This document shows positions 39,847 through 47,611 of a stretch of DNA of 64,000 bases, piece by piece (position 1 is the stretch's first letter; every line of letters begins with the position of its first letter). The notes below the pieces were generated by a model. That model was not told the origin of the DNA, made no database searches, and saw nothing but the letters and a program-made list of their open reading frames with translations. A program made the translations under genes and the position numbers. Origin of the DNA: Pseudomaricurvus alkylphenolicus (GTDB taxonomy: Bacteria > Pseudomonadota > Gammaproteobacteria > Pseudomonadales > Cellvibrionaceae); assembly GCF_011683955.1 (NCBI RefSeq), contig NZ_JAAQPI010000013.1:62001-126000 (forward strand). Reading direction: 5' to 3'.

Positions 39847-39873
39847 TAAAGTAATGGTAACAACTGCCGACAA
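39847..39873 (+). promoter_or_regulatory. Sigma-28 promoter of flgM-flgN
   Basis: TAAA, exactly 15 bases, then GCCGACAA; the -10 octamer is identical to that of flagellin 1. It lies just past the flgA stop and predicts transcription from about 39881. This makes flgM a late gene as well as part of the flgA transcript. Confidence 0.85.
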
Positions 39874-39940
39874 CCCCTTTAAGGGTACCTTTGGTCAACA
39901 AAAACCCGGTAGTAAATAGCTCAATATGGGAATTGCAGCG

Positions 39941-40246
39941 ATGGTAATTGATTCAAACACTGGCATTCATTCATCTGGCGGAAGCCCGCGTAACCGGATA
40001 GATTCCGGCACCACTGGCGCCAAATCCAACGCCGACAGCCCGGCCCCCAAGGCCGAAAAAGCCGATGTCTCATTAAGCACGGAGGCCCGTAACCTGAGCC
40101 GTCTGGAATCCAGCATTCAAGCCGCACCGGATGTGGACAGTGACAAGGTCGCCCGCATTCGTCAGGCCATTGAAGACGGCACCTTTGAGATCAATGCCGA
40201 GAGCATAGCCAACCGCATGCTCGAACAGGACGATTTGTTGGGTTAA
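39941..40246 (+). CDS. flgM: Anti-sigma-28 factor FlgM
   Basis: FlgM binds and inhibits FliA until it is exported through the completed hook. ATG at 39941 gives MVIDSNTGIHSSGG, the usual FlgM start, and 101 residues; an in-frame ATG at 39926 adds five unconserved residues. The N-terminal half is Ser/Pro/Ala-rich and likely disordered. The C-terminal half carries the sigma-binding helices (DSDKVARIRQAIEDGTFEIN, then AESIANRMLEQDDLLG). A sigma-28 promoter directly upstream gives the familiar feedback loop. An HsbA-like STAS protein encoded at 61433 could antagonise it, as in Pseudomonas. Confidence 0.93.
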   Translation: MVIDSNTGIHSSGGSPRNRIDSGTTGAKSNADSPAPKAEKADVSLSTEARNLSRLESSIQAAPDVDSDKVARIRQAIEDGTFEINAESIANRMLEQDDLLG

Positions 40247-40373
40247 ACCTCAGCACGAACAATTTAGAAAGAAGTCGCCCCCAGAATCGCGCTGCAATTC
40301 CCAATCCCAGAGCCATTCACTAGCGACACACCCGATCCGTTGACCATCTGCAGCTCACTGCAGAGGAGGACCC

Positions 40374-40898
40374 ATGCCCCAGATCCATTCACGCCAGCGT
40401 GTTACCGCCCCGCCACTCTCGAAACAGGCCATGGAAGAAATGCTCTCCAAGGACCTGCAGGCGGCGCAACAGCTCTTCAACATCCTTGAGTCGGAAGGCC
40501 AGGCTATACAGGAGCGCGACCAGACCCAGCTGCACGAGTTGATTGCCCGCAAACAGGGGTTGATCAAGCAGCTGGAGAACAGCGCCCAGCAAAAAACGGT
40601 TTGGCTGAAACTGCCCGTTGGCAGCTCAGAAGAAGAACAGCATCGGCGCTGGGATCAGCTGATGAAAAAAGCCAATGACCCCAAACTCTCGCAACTGTGG
40701 GAAGACTTTCAGCAGCGGCTGCAAGACTGCAAAGCGCAGAACGAGGTCAACGGCAAGGTGATCGCCCGGGGTCAGAACACCCTCAAGCAACTGCTGTCGA
40801 TTCTGAGAGGACGACAGCAGGTAGAAGCGCCCAAGCTCTACAATCAGGCGGGCACCGCCTCCTCAGGCCCCCGCAGTCATACTGTCGTCAGGGCCTGA
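40374..40898 (+). CDS. flgN: Flagellar export chaperone FlgN
   Basis: FlgN is the export chaperone for FlgK and FlgL. The 174-residue protein is almost wholly helical, with LSKDLQAAQQLFNILESEGQ, AIQERDQTQLHELIARKQGL, IKQLENSAQQKTVWL and a C-terminal QNEVNGKVIARGQNTLKQLL segment typical of the family. A strong ribosome-binding site (GAGGAGG) precedes ATG 40374. It lies 127 bases after flgM. Its last 22 bases overlap the 3' end of the convergent glycosyltransferase-like gene, so the two 3' ends interlock. Confidence 0.9.
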   Translation: MPQIHSRQRVTAPPLSKQAMEEMLSKDLQAAQQLFNILESEGQAIQERDQTQLHELIARKQGLIKQLENSAQQKTVWLKLPVGSSEEEQHRRWDQLMKKANDPKLSQLWEDFQQRLQDCKAQNEVNGKVIARGQNTLKQLLSILRGRQQVEAPKLYNQAGTASSGPRSHTVVRA

Positions 40899-41578
40899 CC
40901 CAACGCTTTATCCAAAAAGGGGTGCGCCCAGGAAAACGGCTGCAACAGTAGCAGGTCTTCGGGCCTGTCCACATCAGCGAGCTCTTCCAGCAGCTGATAG
41001 CGTACAGGTCGCCCCAAATCGCGCCCCGACTGCAAACGCTCCAGCGTCTGCAGCAACACCTTCTCTGTCCCCCAACTCACCCCTTTAAACAGGCCCGGTA
41101 AAGGCCGGCTGAGCCCCAGAGCCACATAACCACCGTCCCGGGCTGGCACCACCACCGCTTCCGCACCTCGCTCCAATACCGATTGCATCCGTTCGATCAC
41201 AGACAGATCCAGCCAGGGGCAATCACTGCCAATCACAATGGCAAAGTCATGGCTTGCCAAAGATTGCTGCAGGGCATCGTGCATCCGCGCCCCCAAATCC
41301 GCCCCTTGTTGCTGGCAAATGGAGAAGCCCGGCCCCAACTCTTCAGCGTTGACCCCCAGCAGCTGTTCCAGCTCTTGATCCTGATCTGTCAGCGGGCCTC
41401 CTAGCCACAGCTCGTAATCCCACAGCAGCGGTTGATTCAATGCTTCAAAGACATGGGTAGCCATTGCACAGTGAAGCCGTAAACACTGCTCCTCACTGAG
41501 ATGGGGGCGCATACGGGTTTTCACCTGACCCGGATGTGGCGGCTTGACAAACTGAAGCAAAGCGAGAGAAGACCTCAT
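40877..41578 (-). CDS. TIGR04282-type glycosyltransferase (DUF2064), ArsS-associated
   Basis: This protein of about 233 residues has a nucleotide-sugar transferase-like fold: LLQFVKPPHPGQVKTRMRPH at the start, FAIVIGSDCPWLDLSVIERM with the metal-binding Asp, and AVVVPARDGGYVALGLSRPL. The frame could extend to 41935, but ATG 41578 overlaps the previous stop (ATGA) and restores the family N-terminus, so it is preferred. The family is named for co-occurrence with ArsS in presumed arsenosugar pathways. It is the third gene of the arsS unit. Confidence 0.85.
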   Translation of the reverse strand: MRSSLALLQFVKPPHPGQVKTRMRPHLSEEQCLRLHCAMATHVFEALNQPLLWDYELWLGGPLTDQDQELEQLLGVNAEELGPGFSICQQQGADLGARMHDALQQSLASHDFAIVIGSDCPWLDLSVIERMQSVLERGAEAVVVPARDGGYVALGLSRPLPGLFKGVSWGTEKVLLQTLERLQSGRDLGRPVRYQLLEELADVDRPEDLLLLQPFSWAHPFLDKALGQALTTV

Positions 41579-42258
41579 CGGTATTGCCTCGCCAGGGATT
41601 CCGGGCTGACGCCCAGAAAATATTGCAATCGCAGCCACCACATCAGCAATATCGTGCGTAGAGCCCCCCGCTGCTCCCATCGGCGACCGGAGGTCTCCAG
41701 AGGTGCCTTGACCACCCAGGGGCGAGTATAACGACGGGCGCGCTTGCTGAATTCCACGTCTTCCATCAATGGCATCTCGGCGTAGCCTCCCAGCGCTTTC
41801 CAAAGTGCTCGGCAGACAAAGATGGCCTGATCTCCGGTGGCGACCGATGTCAGCCGCGAGCGCCGATTCATAAACCAGGCAACCACTCGCAGCATCCACA
41901 GTCGCCCGGACAAATGCACCGTAAAAAAGCCCCACTGGCGCGATGGCGACGACGTATCGATAAGCGACTGCATCTGCTCACAGAAATCGTCAGGCAGGCG
42001 CGTGTCGGCATGCAGAAACAACAGCCACTTGCCCGTCGCGTGCCGGGCCCCGAGGTTCATCTGTGCTGCACGCCCCCTGGCACCGGTGACGATCTTATCC
42101 ACCCAGGGTGTGGCCAGTTCCTTGGTGCGATCGGTACTGCCACCATCACTTAAAATCACCTCTCCGCCACCGCGACGAAAGGCCTGCAACGACCGCAGTG
42201 TGACCTCAATAACGGTTTCTTCGTTATAGGCGGGAATAACGATACTGAGCAAGGTCAA
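41575..42258 (-). CDS. TIGR04283-type family 2 glycosyltransferase, ArsS-associated
   Basis: This protein of about 227 residues is a GT2-fold enzyme with LSIVIPAYNEETVIEVTLRS, EVILSDGGSTDRTKELA and LLFLHADTRLPDDF containing the DxD-like metal site. GDQAIFVCRALWKALGGYAE and MEDVEFSKRAR follow. An ATG at 42300 would add 14 unconserved residues and a 46-base overlap. The TTG at 42258 overlaps the arsS stop by four bases (TTGA) and gives the usual family start, so I favour it with reservation. It is coupled to the next gene by an ATGA overlap. Confidence 0.85.
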   Translation of the reverse strand: MTLLSIVIPAYNEETVIEVTLRSLQAFRRGGGEVILSDGGSTDRTKELATPWVDKIVTGARGRAAQMNLGARHATGKWLLFLHADTRLPDDFCEQMQSLIDTSSPSRQWGFFTVHLSGRLWMLRVVAWFMNRRSRLTSVATGDQAIFVCRALWKALGGYAEMPLMEDVEFSKRARRYTRPWVVKAPLETSGRRWEQRGALRTILLMWWLRLQYFLGVSPESLARQYR

Positions 42259-43238
42259 CTGAGTGCACCACCGCAGCTGCTGCCCTGGCCGGCAGTACAA
42301 CCATAGCAGTGTTCACCGACAACGATGCTGTCACCTTCCAGATCCACCTCCAGCAGGTCAGCGATATGAGTCCGAGCGGAATCTCTGGCAATGATCTGAT
42401 CCCCCCGAGGATCAACCATGCCCCAGCCCAACATCTGGTTAAAGTCGCAGTCATACACATAGCCCTGCCAATCAACACTGATTAACTGATGGCACATGAC
42501 CGACGCCAGATTGTCCTGGGAAAAGTTGTCTTTGAGCAGCTGCATATAGCTATCGAACTGCCCCTTGGAAATCAACATGCTGCCGAATCGGCTGATGGGC
42601 ATATTGGTGATGGTCAGCAGTTGATTAAACTCAATGCCGTAGTCGTCCCGCAGGTGAGCCTTGTAATCCTGCTCCAACGGCCCTTGGGGTGGCGGCAGGA
42701 AGGCACCATTGGGGTTGTATACCAGGTCCAGAGATAGCCGGGGGTCTTTACCGTATCCAAGGCCATTCAATAGTTGCAGCGCCTCTATGGACTGTTGGTA
42801 AACTCCTTTACCCCTCTGCTCTGCCACGTTGGCTTCTTCGTAACAGGGCAAGGATGCCGTCACTTGCACCGCCTGCTCTGCCAAAAATTCAGCCAGATCC
42901 TCGTAACCCGGTTCCAACAAAATCGTCAGATTACAGCGGTCGATCACCTCCACGCCCAGTTTGCGCGCTTCAGTGACAAAGTAGCGAAAGTGCGGATTCA
43001 TCTCCGGCGCACCGCCGGTGAGATCCAGTAAGTGGATATCGCGGGCGCGAATAAAGTCCAACAGCTGGTCGATCACTTCACGAGACATCAGCTCGGTGCG
43101 TCGCGGCCCCGCATTGACATGACAGTGGGTACAGCTGAGATTACAGAGATAACCCAGATTCACCTGGAGCGTGCTGAGTTTGCCGCGTTTCAGGGCGGGA
43201 AAATCACTATCGCGCAAGCGCGCGGTGGAATCGTGCAT
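42255..43238 (-). CDS. arsS: ArsS-type radical SAM protein (arsenosugar biosynthesis family)
   Basis: The 327-residue protein is a radical SAM enzyme. The cluster motif is CNLSCTHCHV (CxxxCxxC) near residue 32, followed by LLDLTGGAPEMNPHF. The C-terminal region has GYVYDCDFNQMLG and HCYGCTAGQGSSCGGALS, with extra cysteines typical of ArsS/DUF3641. The family is linked to building the deoxyribose-type moiety of arsenosugars, together with ArsM. No arsM homologue is seen in this window, so the arsenic link here is by family and by the two partner glycosyltransferase-like genes only. It begins 76 bases past the tRNA-Arg gene. Confidence 0.88.
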   Translation of the reverse strand: MHDSTARLRDSDFPALKRGKLSTLQVNLGYLCNLSCTHCHVNAGPRRTELMSREVIDQLLDFIRARDIHLLDLTGGAPEMNPHFRYFVTEARKLGVEVIDRCNLTILLEPGYEDLAEFLAEQAVQVTASLPCYEEANVAEQRGKGVYQQSIEALQLLNGLGYGKDPRLSLDLVYNPNGAFLPPPQGPLEQDYKAHLRDDYGIEFNQLLTITNMPISRFGSMLISKGQFDSYMQLLKDNFSQDNLASVMCHQLISVDWQGYVYDCDFNQMLGWGMVDPRGDQIIARDSARTHIADLLEVDLEGDSIVVGEHCYGCTAGQGSSCGGALS

Positions 43239-43314
43239 AACGGTAAAACAATCCTCAATCCGAAGGGGCCACTCTATGAGATTTTAAAGCGGCGGGAAAG
43301 TTCGATTGAGAAAA

Positions 43315-43391
43315 TGGCGTCCCCGAGACGATTCGAACGTCCGACCTAGCGCTTAGGAGGCGCTTGCTCTATCCAGCTGAGCTACGGGGAC
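43315..43391 (-). tRNA. tRNA-Arg (anticodon CCU)
   Basis: The minus strand folds as a 77-base tRNA. The acceptor GTCCCCG pairs with CGGGGAC, the D-arm region is GCTCAGCTGGATAGAGC, and the anticodon stem AGCGC/GCGCT encloses CTCCTAA (anticodon CCT). The T-loop is GTTCGAATC. The discriminator is G and the 3' CCA is encoded. It reads AGG codons. It lies 35 bases downstream of gcdG on the same strand. Confidence 0.96.
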
Positions 43392-43426
43392 AAGGGACCG
43401 GCATTCTAACATCTGCCGTCCAGGAT

Positions 43427-44620
43427 TCAATGACTGTCGAAATCCAGCGAGTACTGTTGCATCACTTCTTCCGTATGCTCACCCAGCATCGGCGGCGGGC
43501 GGTCGTAGTTAACCGGTGTGCGAGACAATTTGATGGGGTTGCCCGGCAACTCCAATTCTGAATTCAGGGAGTGAGGCACATTGACCCGCATCTGGCGATG
43601 GCGGATCTGTGGATCATCAAACACATCGTCAATGGTATTGATTGGTCCGGCCGGCACGCCCGCCTGTTCGAACAGCGCCAGCCATTCGTCTCGGCTGCGC
43701 TCCAACAGACGATGCTGCAGCACTGGCACCAACTCACGACGGTTTTTTACCCTTGCAGCGTTGGTATGATAGCGCTCGTCATTGGCCAGCTCGGCCTCAC
43801 CAATAACCTCACAAAAACGACGAAATTGGTCGTCGTTACCCACGGCGACAATGCAATGTCCATCATTGGTGGTAAAGCTCTGGTAAGGGACAATATTGGG
43901 ATGAGCGTTGCCCAGCCTCCCGGGTACCATACCTCCAACCAGATAATTGGTGGCCTGGTTGGCCAGGGTCGCTGCGGTGACATCCAGCAATGCCAGATCC
44001 ACATACTGACCCAGGCCGGACTTCTCCCGCTCCGCCAGTGCGGTCAGAATACCGATGGTGGCATAGAGACCGGTCATGATATCGGTCAGAGCCACTCCCA
44101 CTTTTTGCGGTCCGGCGCCCGGCTCTCCATCCGCTTCGCCTGTAACGCTCATGAGTCCGCCCATGGCCTGCACAAGAAAATCATAGCCGGGCCGATGGCT
44201 GTATGGCCCCTCCTGCCCGAAACCGGTTATGGAACAGTAGATCAGACCGGGGTTGTCCTTGGCCAGACTGTCGTAGTCCAGACCATACTTGGCGGCGCCG
44301 CCTACCTTGAAGTTTTCCAGCACCACATCACACTCGCCGGCCAGTTGCCGCACAGCAGCCTGACCTTCGGCAGTGGTGATGTCCAGACATACGGATCGTT
44401 TACCGCGGTTGGCAGCCATAAAGTAGGCCGATTCGCTGCTGTCACTGCCATCTTCCGCAGGCATAAACGGAGGCCCCCAGGAACGGGTGTCGTCCCCCTT
44501 TCCCGGTCGTTCCACCTTGATCACATCCGCGCCAAAGTCCGCCAGCAGCTGACCGGCCCAGGGGCCAGCCAATACTCGGGACAGATCCAGAACCTTAAGG
44601 TGAGACAGGGCCTGAGTCAT
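43427..44620 (-). CDS. gcdG: CaiB/BaiF family CoA-transferase, probably succinyl-CoA:glutarate CoA-transferase
   Basis: The protein of about 397 residues is a family III CoA-transferase. LKVLDLSRVLAGPWAGQLLA, GADVIKVERPGKGDDTRSWG and the catalytic Asp in GPYSHRPGYDFLVQAMGGLM are clear. ATG at 44620, one base after the gcdH stop, is chosen; the frame could reach 44656 inside gcdH. Next to a glutaryl-CoA dehydrogenase it would activate glutarate using succinyl-CoA, in lysine or glutarate breakdown. The role is inferred from this pairing, as family III transferases vary in substrate. Confidence 0.85.
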   Translation of the reverse strand: MTQALSHLKVLDLSRVLAGPWAGQLLADFGADVIKVERPGKGDDTRSWGPPFMPAEDGSDSSESAYFMAANRGKRSVCLDITTAEGQAAVRQLAGECDVVLENFKVGGAAKYGLDYDSLAKDNPGLIYCSITGFGQEGPYSHRPGYDFLVQAMGGLMSVTGEADGEPGAGPQKVGVALTDIMTGLYATIGILTALAEREKSGLGQYVDLALLDVTAATLANQATNYLVGGMVPGRLGNAHPNIVPYQSFTTNDGHCIVAVGNDDQFRRFCEVIGEAELANDERYHTNAARVKNRRELVPVLQHRLLERSRDEWLALFEQAGVPAGPINTIDDVFDDPQIRHRQMRVNVPHSLNSELELPGNPIKLSRTPVNYDRPPPMLGEHTEEVMQQYSLDFDSH

Positions 44621-44621
44621 T

Positions 44622-45818
44622 TTAAAAGGCCGCGATATCGGTCTGGGTACGGCCAAGAATCAGACCGTGAATGTCGTGGGTACCTTCATAGGTATTAACC
44701 ACTTCCAGGTTGACCATATGGCGCATAATCGGGAACTCATCAGAGATACCATTGCCACCCAACATGTCACGGGAAGTACGGGCGATTTCCAGGGACTTGC
44801 CGCACGAGTTACGCTTGATCAGAGAAATCAGCTCAGGCGCGATCTGACCGGCGTCCATCAGCTGGCCGGCGCGGAAACAGCCCTGCAGCGCGAGACTGAT
44901 TTCGGTTTGCATTTCGGCCAGTTTCATTTGCACCAGCTGGGTAGCAGCCAGTGGACGACCAAACTGTTGGCGGTCCATGGTGTAATTACGAGCCGTGTGC
45001 CAGCAGGCCTCAGCGGCACCCAGGGCACCCCAGGCAATACCAAAGCGAGCGTTGTTCAGGCAGCCGAAAGGACCTTTGAGACCCTGAACATTGGGCAGCA
45101 GCTGGTCTTCGCTGACAAACACCTCGTCCATCACGATTTCGCCGGTAATGGAGGAACGCAGAGCCAGCTTGCCTTCAATCTTGGGCGCGCTCAGACCTTC
45201 CATACCCTTTTCCAGAATAAAGCCGCGAATCACGTCGTCATCTGTCTTGGCCCAGACCACAAACACATCAGCAATGGGGCTGTTGGTGATCCACATTTTG
45301 GCACCACTGATCTTGTAGCCGCCGTCAACGCTGCGAGCGCGGGTGACCATTCCACCGGGATCAGAACCGTGGTTGGGCTCCGTCAGACCAAAGCAGCCGA
45401 TCCACTCACCGGTGGCGAGCTTAGGCAGGTATTTTTCGCGCTGGGCTTCAGTGCCATAGGCGTAGATGGGGTACATCACGAGCGAAGACTGCACGCTCAT
45501 CATGGAGCGGTAGCCGGAGTCCACACGTTCCACTTCACGGGCGATCAAGCCGTAGCTGATGTAGTCGACACCGGGGCAACCGTAACCCTCAATGGTGGCG
45601 CCCAGAAGACCCATCTCACCCATTTCACGGAAGATGGCGGCATCCGTCTCTTCCTTTTGAAAGGCTTCGCGAACGCGAGGCTGCAGCTTATCCTGAGCAT
45701 ATTGGTAGGCGCTGTCGCGCACCAGACGCTGCTCCTCTGTCAGCTGCTGATCGAGCAGGAAAGGATCCTGCCAATTGAGTTTGCCCCAGCTCTTGCCCTT
45801 CACTGCTTGATCTCCCAT
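44622..45818 (-). CDS. gcdH: Glutaryl-CoA dehydrogenase
   Basis: GcdH is an FAD enzyme that oxidises and decarboxylates glutaryl-CoA to crotonyl-CoA. ATG at 45818 has AGGTGA upstream and gives 398 residues, a normal length; the frame also reaches 45914 with an unlikely AT-rich leader. Key segments are [56 protein letters not shown] and the catalytic Glu in [16 protein letters not shown]. The Arg/Glu pattern and N-terminal [20 protein letters not shown] are GcdH-like rather than general acyl-CoA dehydrogenase. The divergent LysR gene is its likely regulator. Confidence 0.92.
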   Translation of the reverse strand: MGDQAVKGKSWGKLNWQDPFLLDQQLTEEQRLVRDSAYQYAQDKLQPRVREAFQKEETDAAIFREMGEMGLLGATIEGYGCPGVDYISYGLIAREVERVDSGYRSMMSVQSSLVMYPIYAYGTEAQREKYLPKLATGEWIGCFGLTEPNHGSDPGGMVTRARSVDGGYKISGAKMWITNSPIADVFVVWAKTDDDVIRGFILEKGMEGLSAPKIEGKLALRSSITGEIVMDEVFVSEDQLLPNVQGLKGPFGCLNNARFGIAWGALGAAEACWHTARNYTMDRQQFGRPLAATQLVQMKLAEMQTEISLALQGCFRAGQLMDAGQIAPELISLIKRNSCGKSLEIARTSRDMLGGNGISDEFPIMRHMVNLEVVNTYEGTHDIHGLILGRTQTDIAAF

Positions 45819-45955
45819 AGCGTTCACCTGTCGTTCGTTTATGTTTGAGTTAATGCGTAAAAGAGTATCAACGCTCCACGAATAAATAAAATATATATTA
45901 ATTATGATTTTCATATATTATTGATATACAAAATAAATGCGGACCTATTGATTCG

Positions 45956-46843
45956 ATGGACCTTCGTAAACTTCAAATCTTCTGTCGTGTCGCGGAGCTG
46001 GGCAGCGTCAGCCGCGCCGCAGAGAGCCTGCACATGGCACAACCCGCCGTCAGCATCGCTGTCAAGAAGCTGGAAGAGGAGCTGGACACAGTGCTGCTGC
46101 AGCGCTCCAAACGTCAGGTCACCCCCACCCGGGAGGGACTGGAGTTACTGCAACGAGCCAGCGCCATACTGCAACAGGTGGAGGCCCTGCAAAGCGATTT
46201 GCAGGCCCGCAAACAGCTGCTGCAGGGCGAAATCACCATCGCCTGCCCTTCTATGGTGGCCACCTATTTTTTGCCTCAGCTGCTTGGTGACTTTCTGACT
46301 CAACACAGCGGATTAACAGCCTCCATTACGCAGACTGGCACCCGTCGCATCGAAGAACTGCTGCTGAACCAGGAGCTGGAGCTAGGTGTGGTCACTCGCC
46401 GCGAGGGAGAACCCCTGGACAGCCACCCGGATCTGGAATTGATCGCCCTGGTTGCGGACGAAATCCAGGTTTGCGTGGGAACAGAACACCCCTATCGGGA
46501 ACGGCAGCAAATCGACGTTTCAGAGCTGAATGATGTGCCCATGGTGCTGTACGAAAAGGACTACTTTATTCGCCAGAGCTTCGACCAGCTTTGCCGGCAG
46601 GCCGAGATCCAACCGGACATCCGCATGCAAACCAACTTCTTGCCCCTGATCGTGCGCATGGTCAGGCAGCATCTGGGGATTACCGTGGGCCTGAGCATGA
46701 TGGCCAGAGAGGAGACCGATATCCAGGGCATTCCTTTGCAGCCGGCTCGTCATATCCAACTGGCGGTGGCACGACGCCGTGATCAGGTTATCTCCCGCGC
46801 CAATCAGGCTTTTATGGACTGGCTGGTAGAGCGGCAGGCATAA
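45956..46843 (+). CDS. gcdR: LysR-type regulator, probably GcdR
   Basis: The 295-residue protein has the LysR winged helix-turn-helix (LRKLQIFCRVAELGSVSRAA, ESLHMAQPAVSIAVKKLEEE, LLQRSKRQVTPTREG) and a periplasmic-binding-like effector domain. It is divergent from gcdH-gcdG across a 137-base gap whose part at about 45885-45940 is strongly AT-rich with ATATATT-type palindromic stretches, suitable for LysR boxes. In Pseudomonas a LysR regulator in this position activates the glutarate genes. The ligand is inferred from this arrangement. Confidence 0.85.
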   Translation: MDLRKLQIFCRVAELGSVSRAAESLHMAQPAVSIAVKKLEEELDTVLLQRSKRQVTPTREGLELLQRASAILQQVEALQSDLQARKQLLQGEITIACPSMVATYFLPQLLGDFLTQHSGLTASITQTGTRRIEELLLNQELELGVVTRREGEPLDSHPDLELIALVADEIQVCVGTEHPYRERQQIDVSELNDVPMVLYEKDYFIRQSFDQLCRQAEIQPDIRMQTNFLPLIVRMVRQHLGITVGLSMMAREETDIQGIPLQPARHIQLAVARRRDQVISRANQAFMDWLVERQA

Positions 46844-46865
46844 TGGCGCCTTTTTTGGACGCGCC

Positions 46866-47576
46866 ATGAATCTTCTGCTGCTCGAACCCGAGCATCTGAC
46901 CAGCTCCCAGACCGCCCGCGTTACCGGCCGCAGGCTGGAACATCTGCTCAAAGTTCACCGCGCCCAGGTCGGTGACTCGCTACGTATCGGCCTGCTCAAT
47001 GGCGACATGGGCGCGGGCACCATTACCCGTCTCGACTCAGAAGTCGCTGAGATCCGCTTTGAACTGAATCAGACGCCGCCCAAATCTCTGCCACTGACAT
47101 TGGTTGTGGGCCTCCCCCGCCCACAGATGCTCAAACGAATTCTGCAGACCATTGCCACCATGGGCGTTAAACACTTGATCTTTGTCCATAGTCAACGGGT
47201 GGAGAAAAGCTTCTGGCAGACACCTCAATTGCAGCCCCAGACGATCCATGAACAATTGATTCTGGGCCTGGAACAGGGCGTCGATACTTGTTTACCGCAG
47301 ATCGAATTGGTACAGCGCTTTAAACCCTTTGTGGAAGATCGATTGCCTGAGCTGGCAAAAAACAAACGTGCGTTGGTGGCACACCCCCGCCGTGCGCTGG
47401 CCTGTCCGCCTGCAAGTGAAGAAGAGACCGTGCTTCTGATCGGACCGGAAGGCGGATTTATTGATTACGAAATTGACTGCCTAGAACAGGCGGGATGCCA
47501 AACCATCCACCTGGGAGAGCGAATTTTACGAGTGGAAACGGCCGTACCGGTTCTGCTGGCCAAGCTGTTTTCATAG
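46866..47576 (+). CDS. rsmE: 16S rRNA (uracil(1498)-N(3))-methyltransferase
   Basis: RsmE methylates U1498 of 16S rRNA. The 236-residue SPOUT enzyme has an N-terminal PUA-like part (RRLEHLLKVHRAQVGDSLRI) and the knotted C-terminal domain with MLKRILQTIATMGVKHLIFV. LLIGPEGGFIDYEI and LHLGERILRVETAVPVLLAK (here HLGERILRVETA) form the SAM site. The length is standard. It starts 22 bases after gcdR and converges on the GGDEF/EAL gene with a 35-base gap. Confidence 0.93.
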   Translation: MNLLLLEPEHLTSSQTARVTGRRLEHLLKVHRAQVGDSLRIGLLNGDMGAGTITRLDSEVAEIRFELNQTPPKSLPLTLVVGLPRPQMLKRILQTIATMGVKHLIFVHSQRVEKSFWQTPQLQPQTIHEQLILGLEQGVDTCLPQIELVQRFKPFVEDRLPELAKNKRALVAHPRRALACPPASEEETVLLIGPEGGFIDYEIDCLEQAGCQTIHLGERILRVETAVPVLLAKLFS

Positions 47577-47611
47577 AAGTTGTTGTGTAAAAAGCTGTCG
47601 CTTAGGAACAA

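Noticed and set aside
41579-41935. N-terminal extension of the TIGR04282 glycosyltransferase-like gene
   Set aside because: It would overlap most of the upstream glycosyltransferase gene in another frame. The ATGA overlap at 41575-41578 and family homology support the shorter start.
43571-44698. Long plus-strand open frame opposite gcdG
   Set aside because: It is the antisense shadow of an intact CoA-transferase and has no family features.
44667-45848. Long plus-strand open frame (393 codons) opposite gcdH
   Set aside because: It is a complement-strand shadow of gcdH in GC-rich coding DNA; the translation shows no domain, whereas gcdH is complete.
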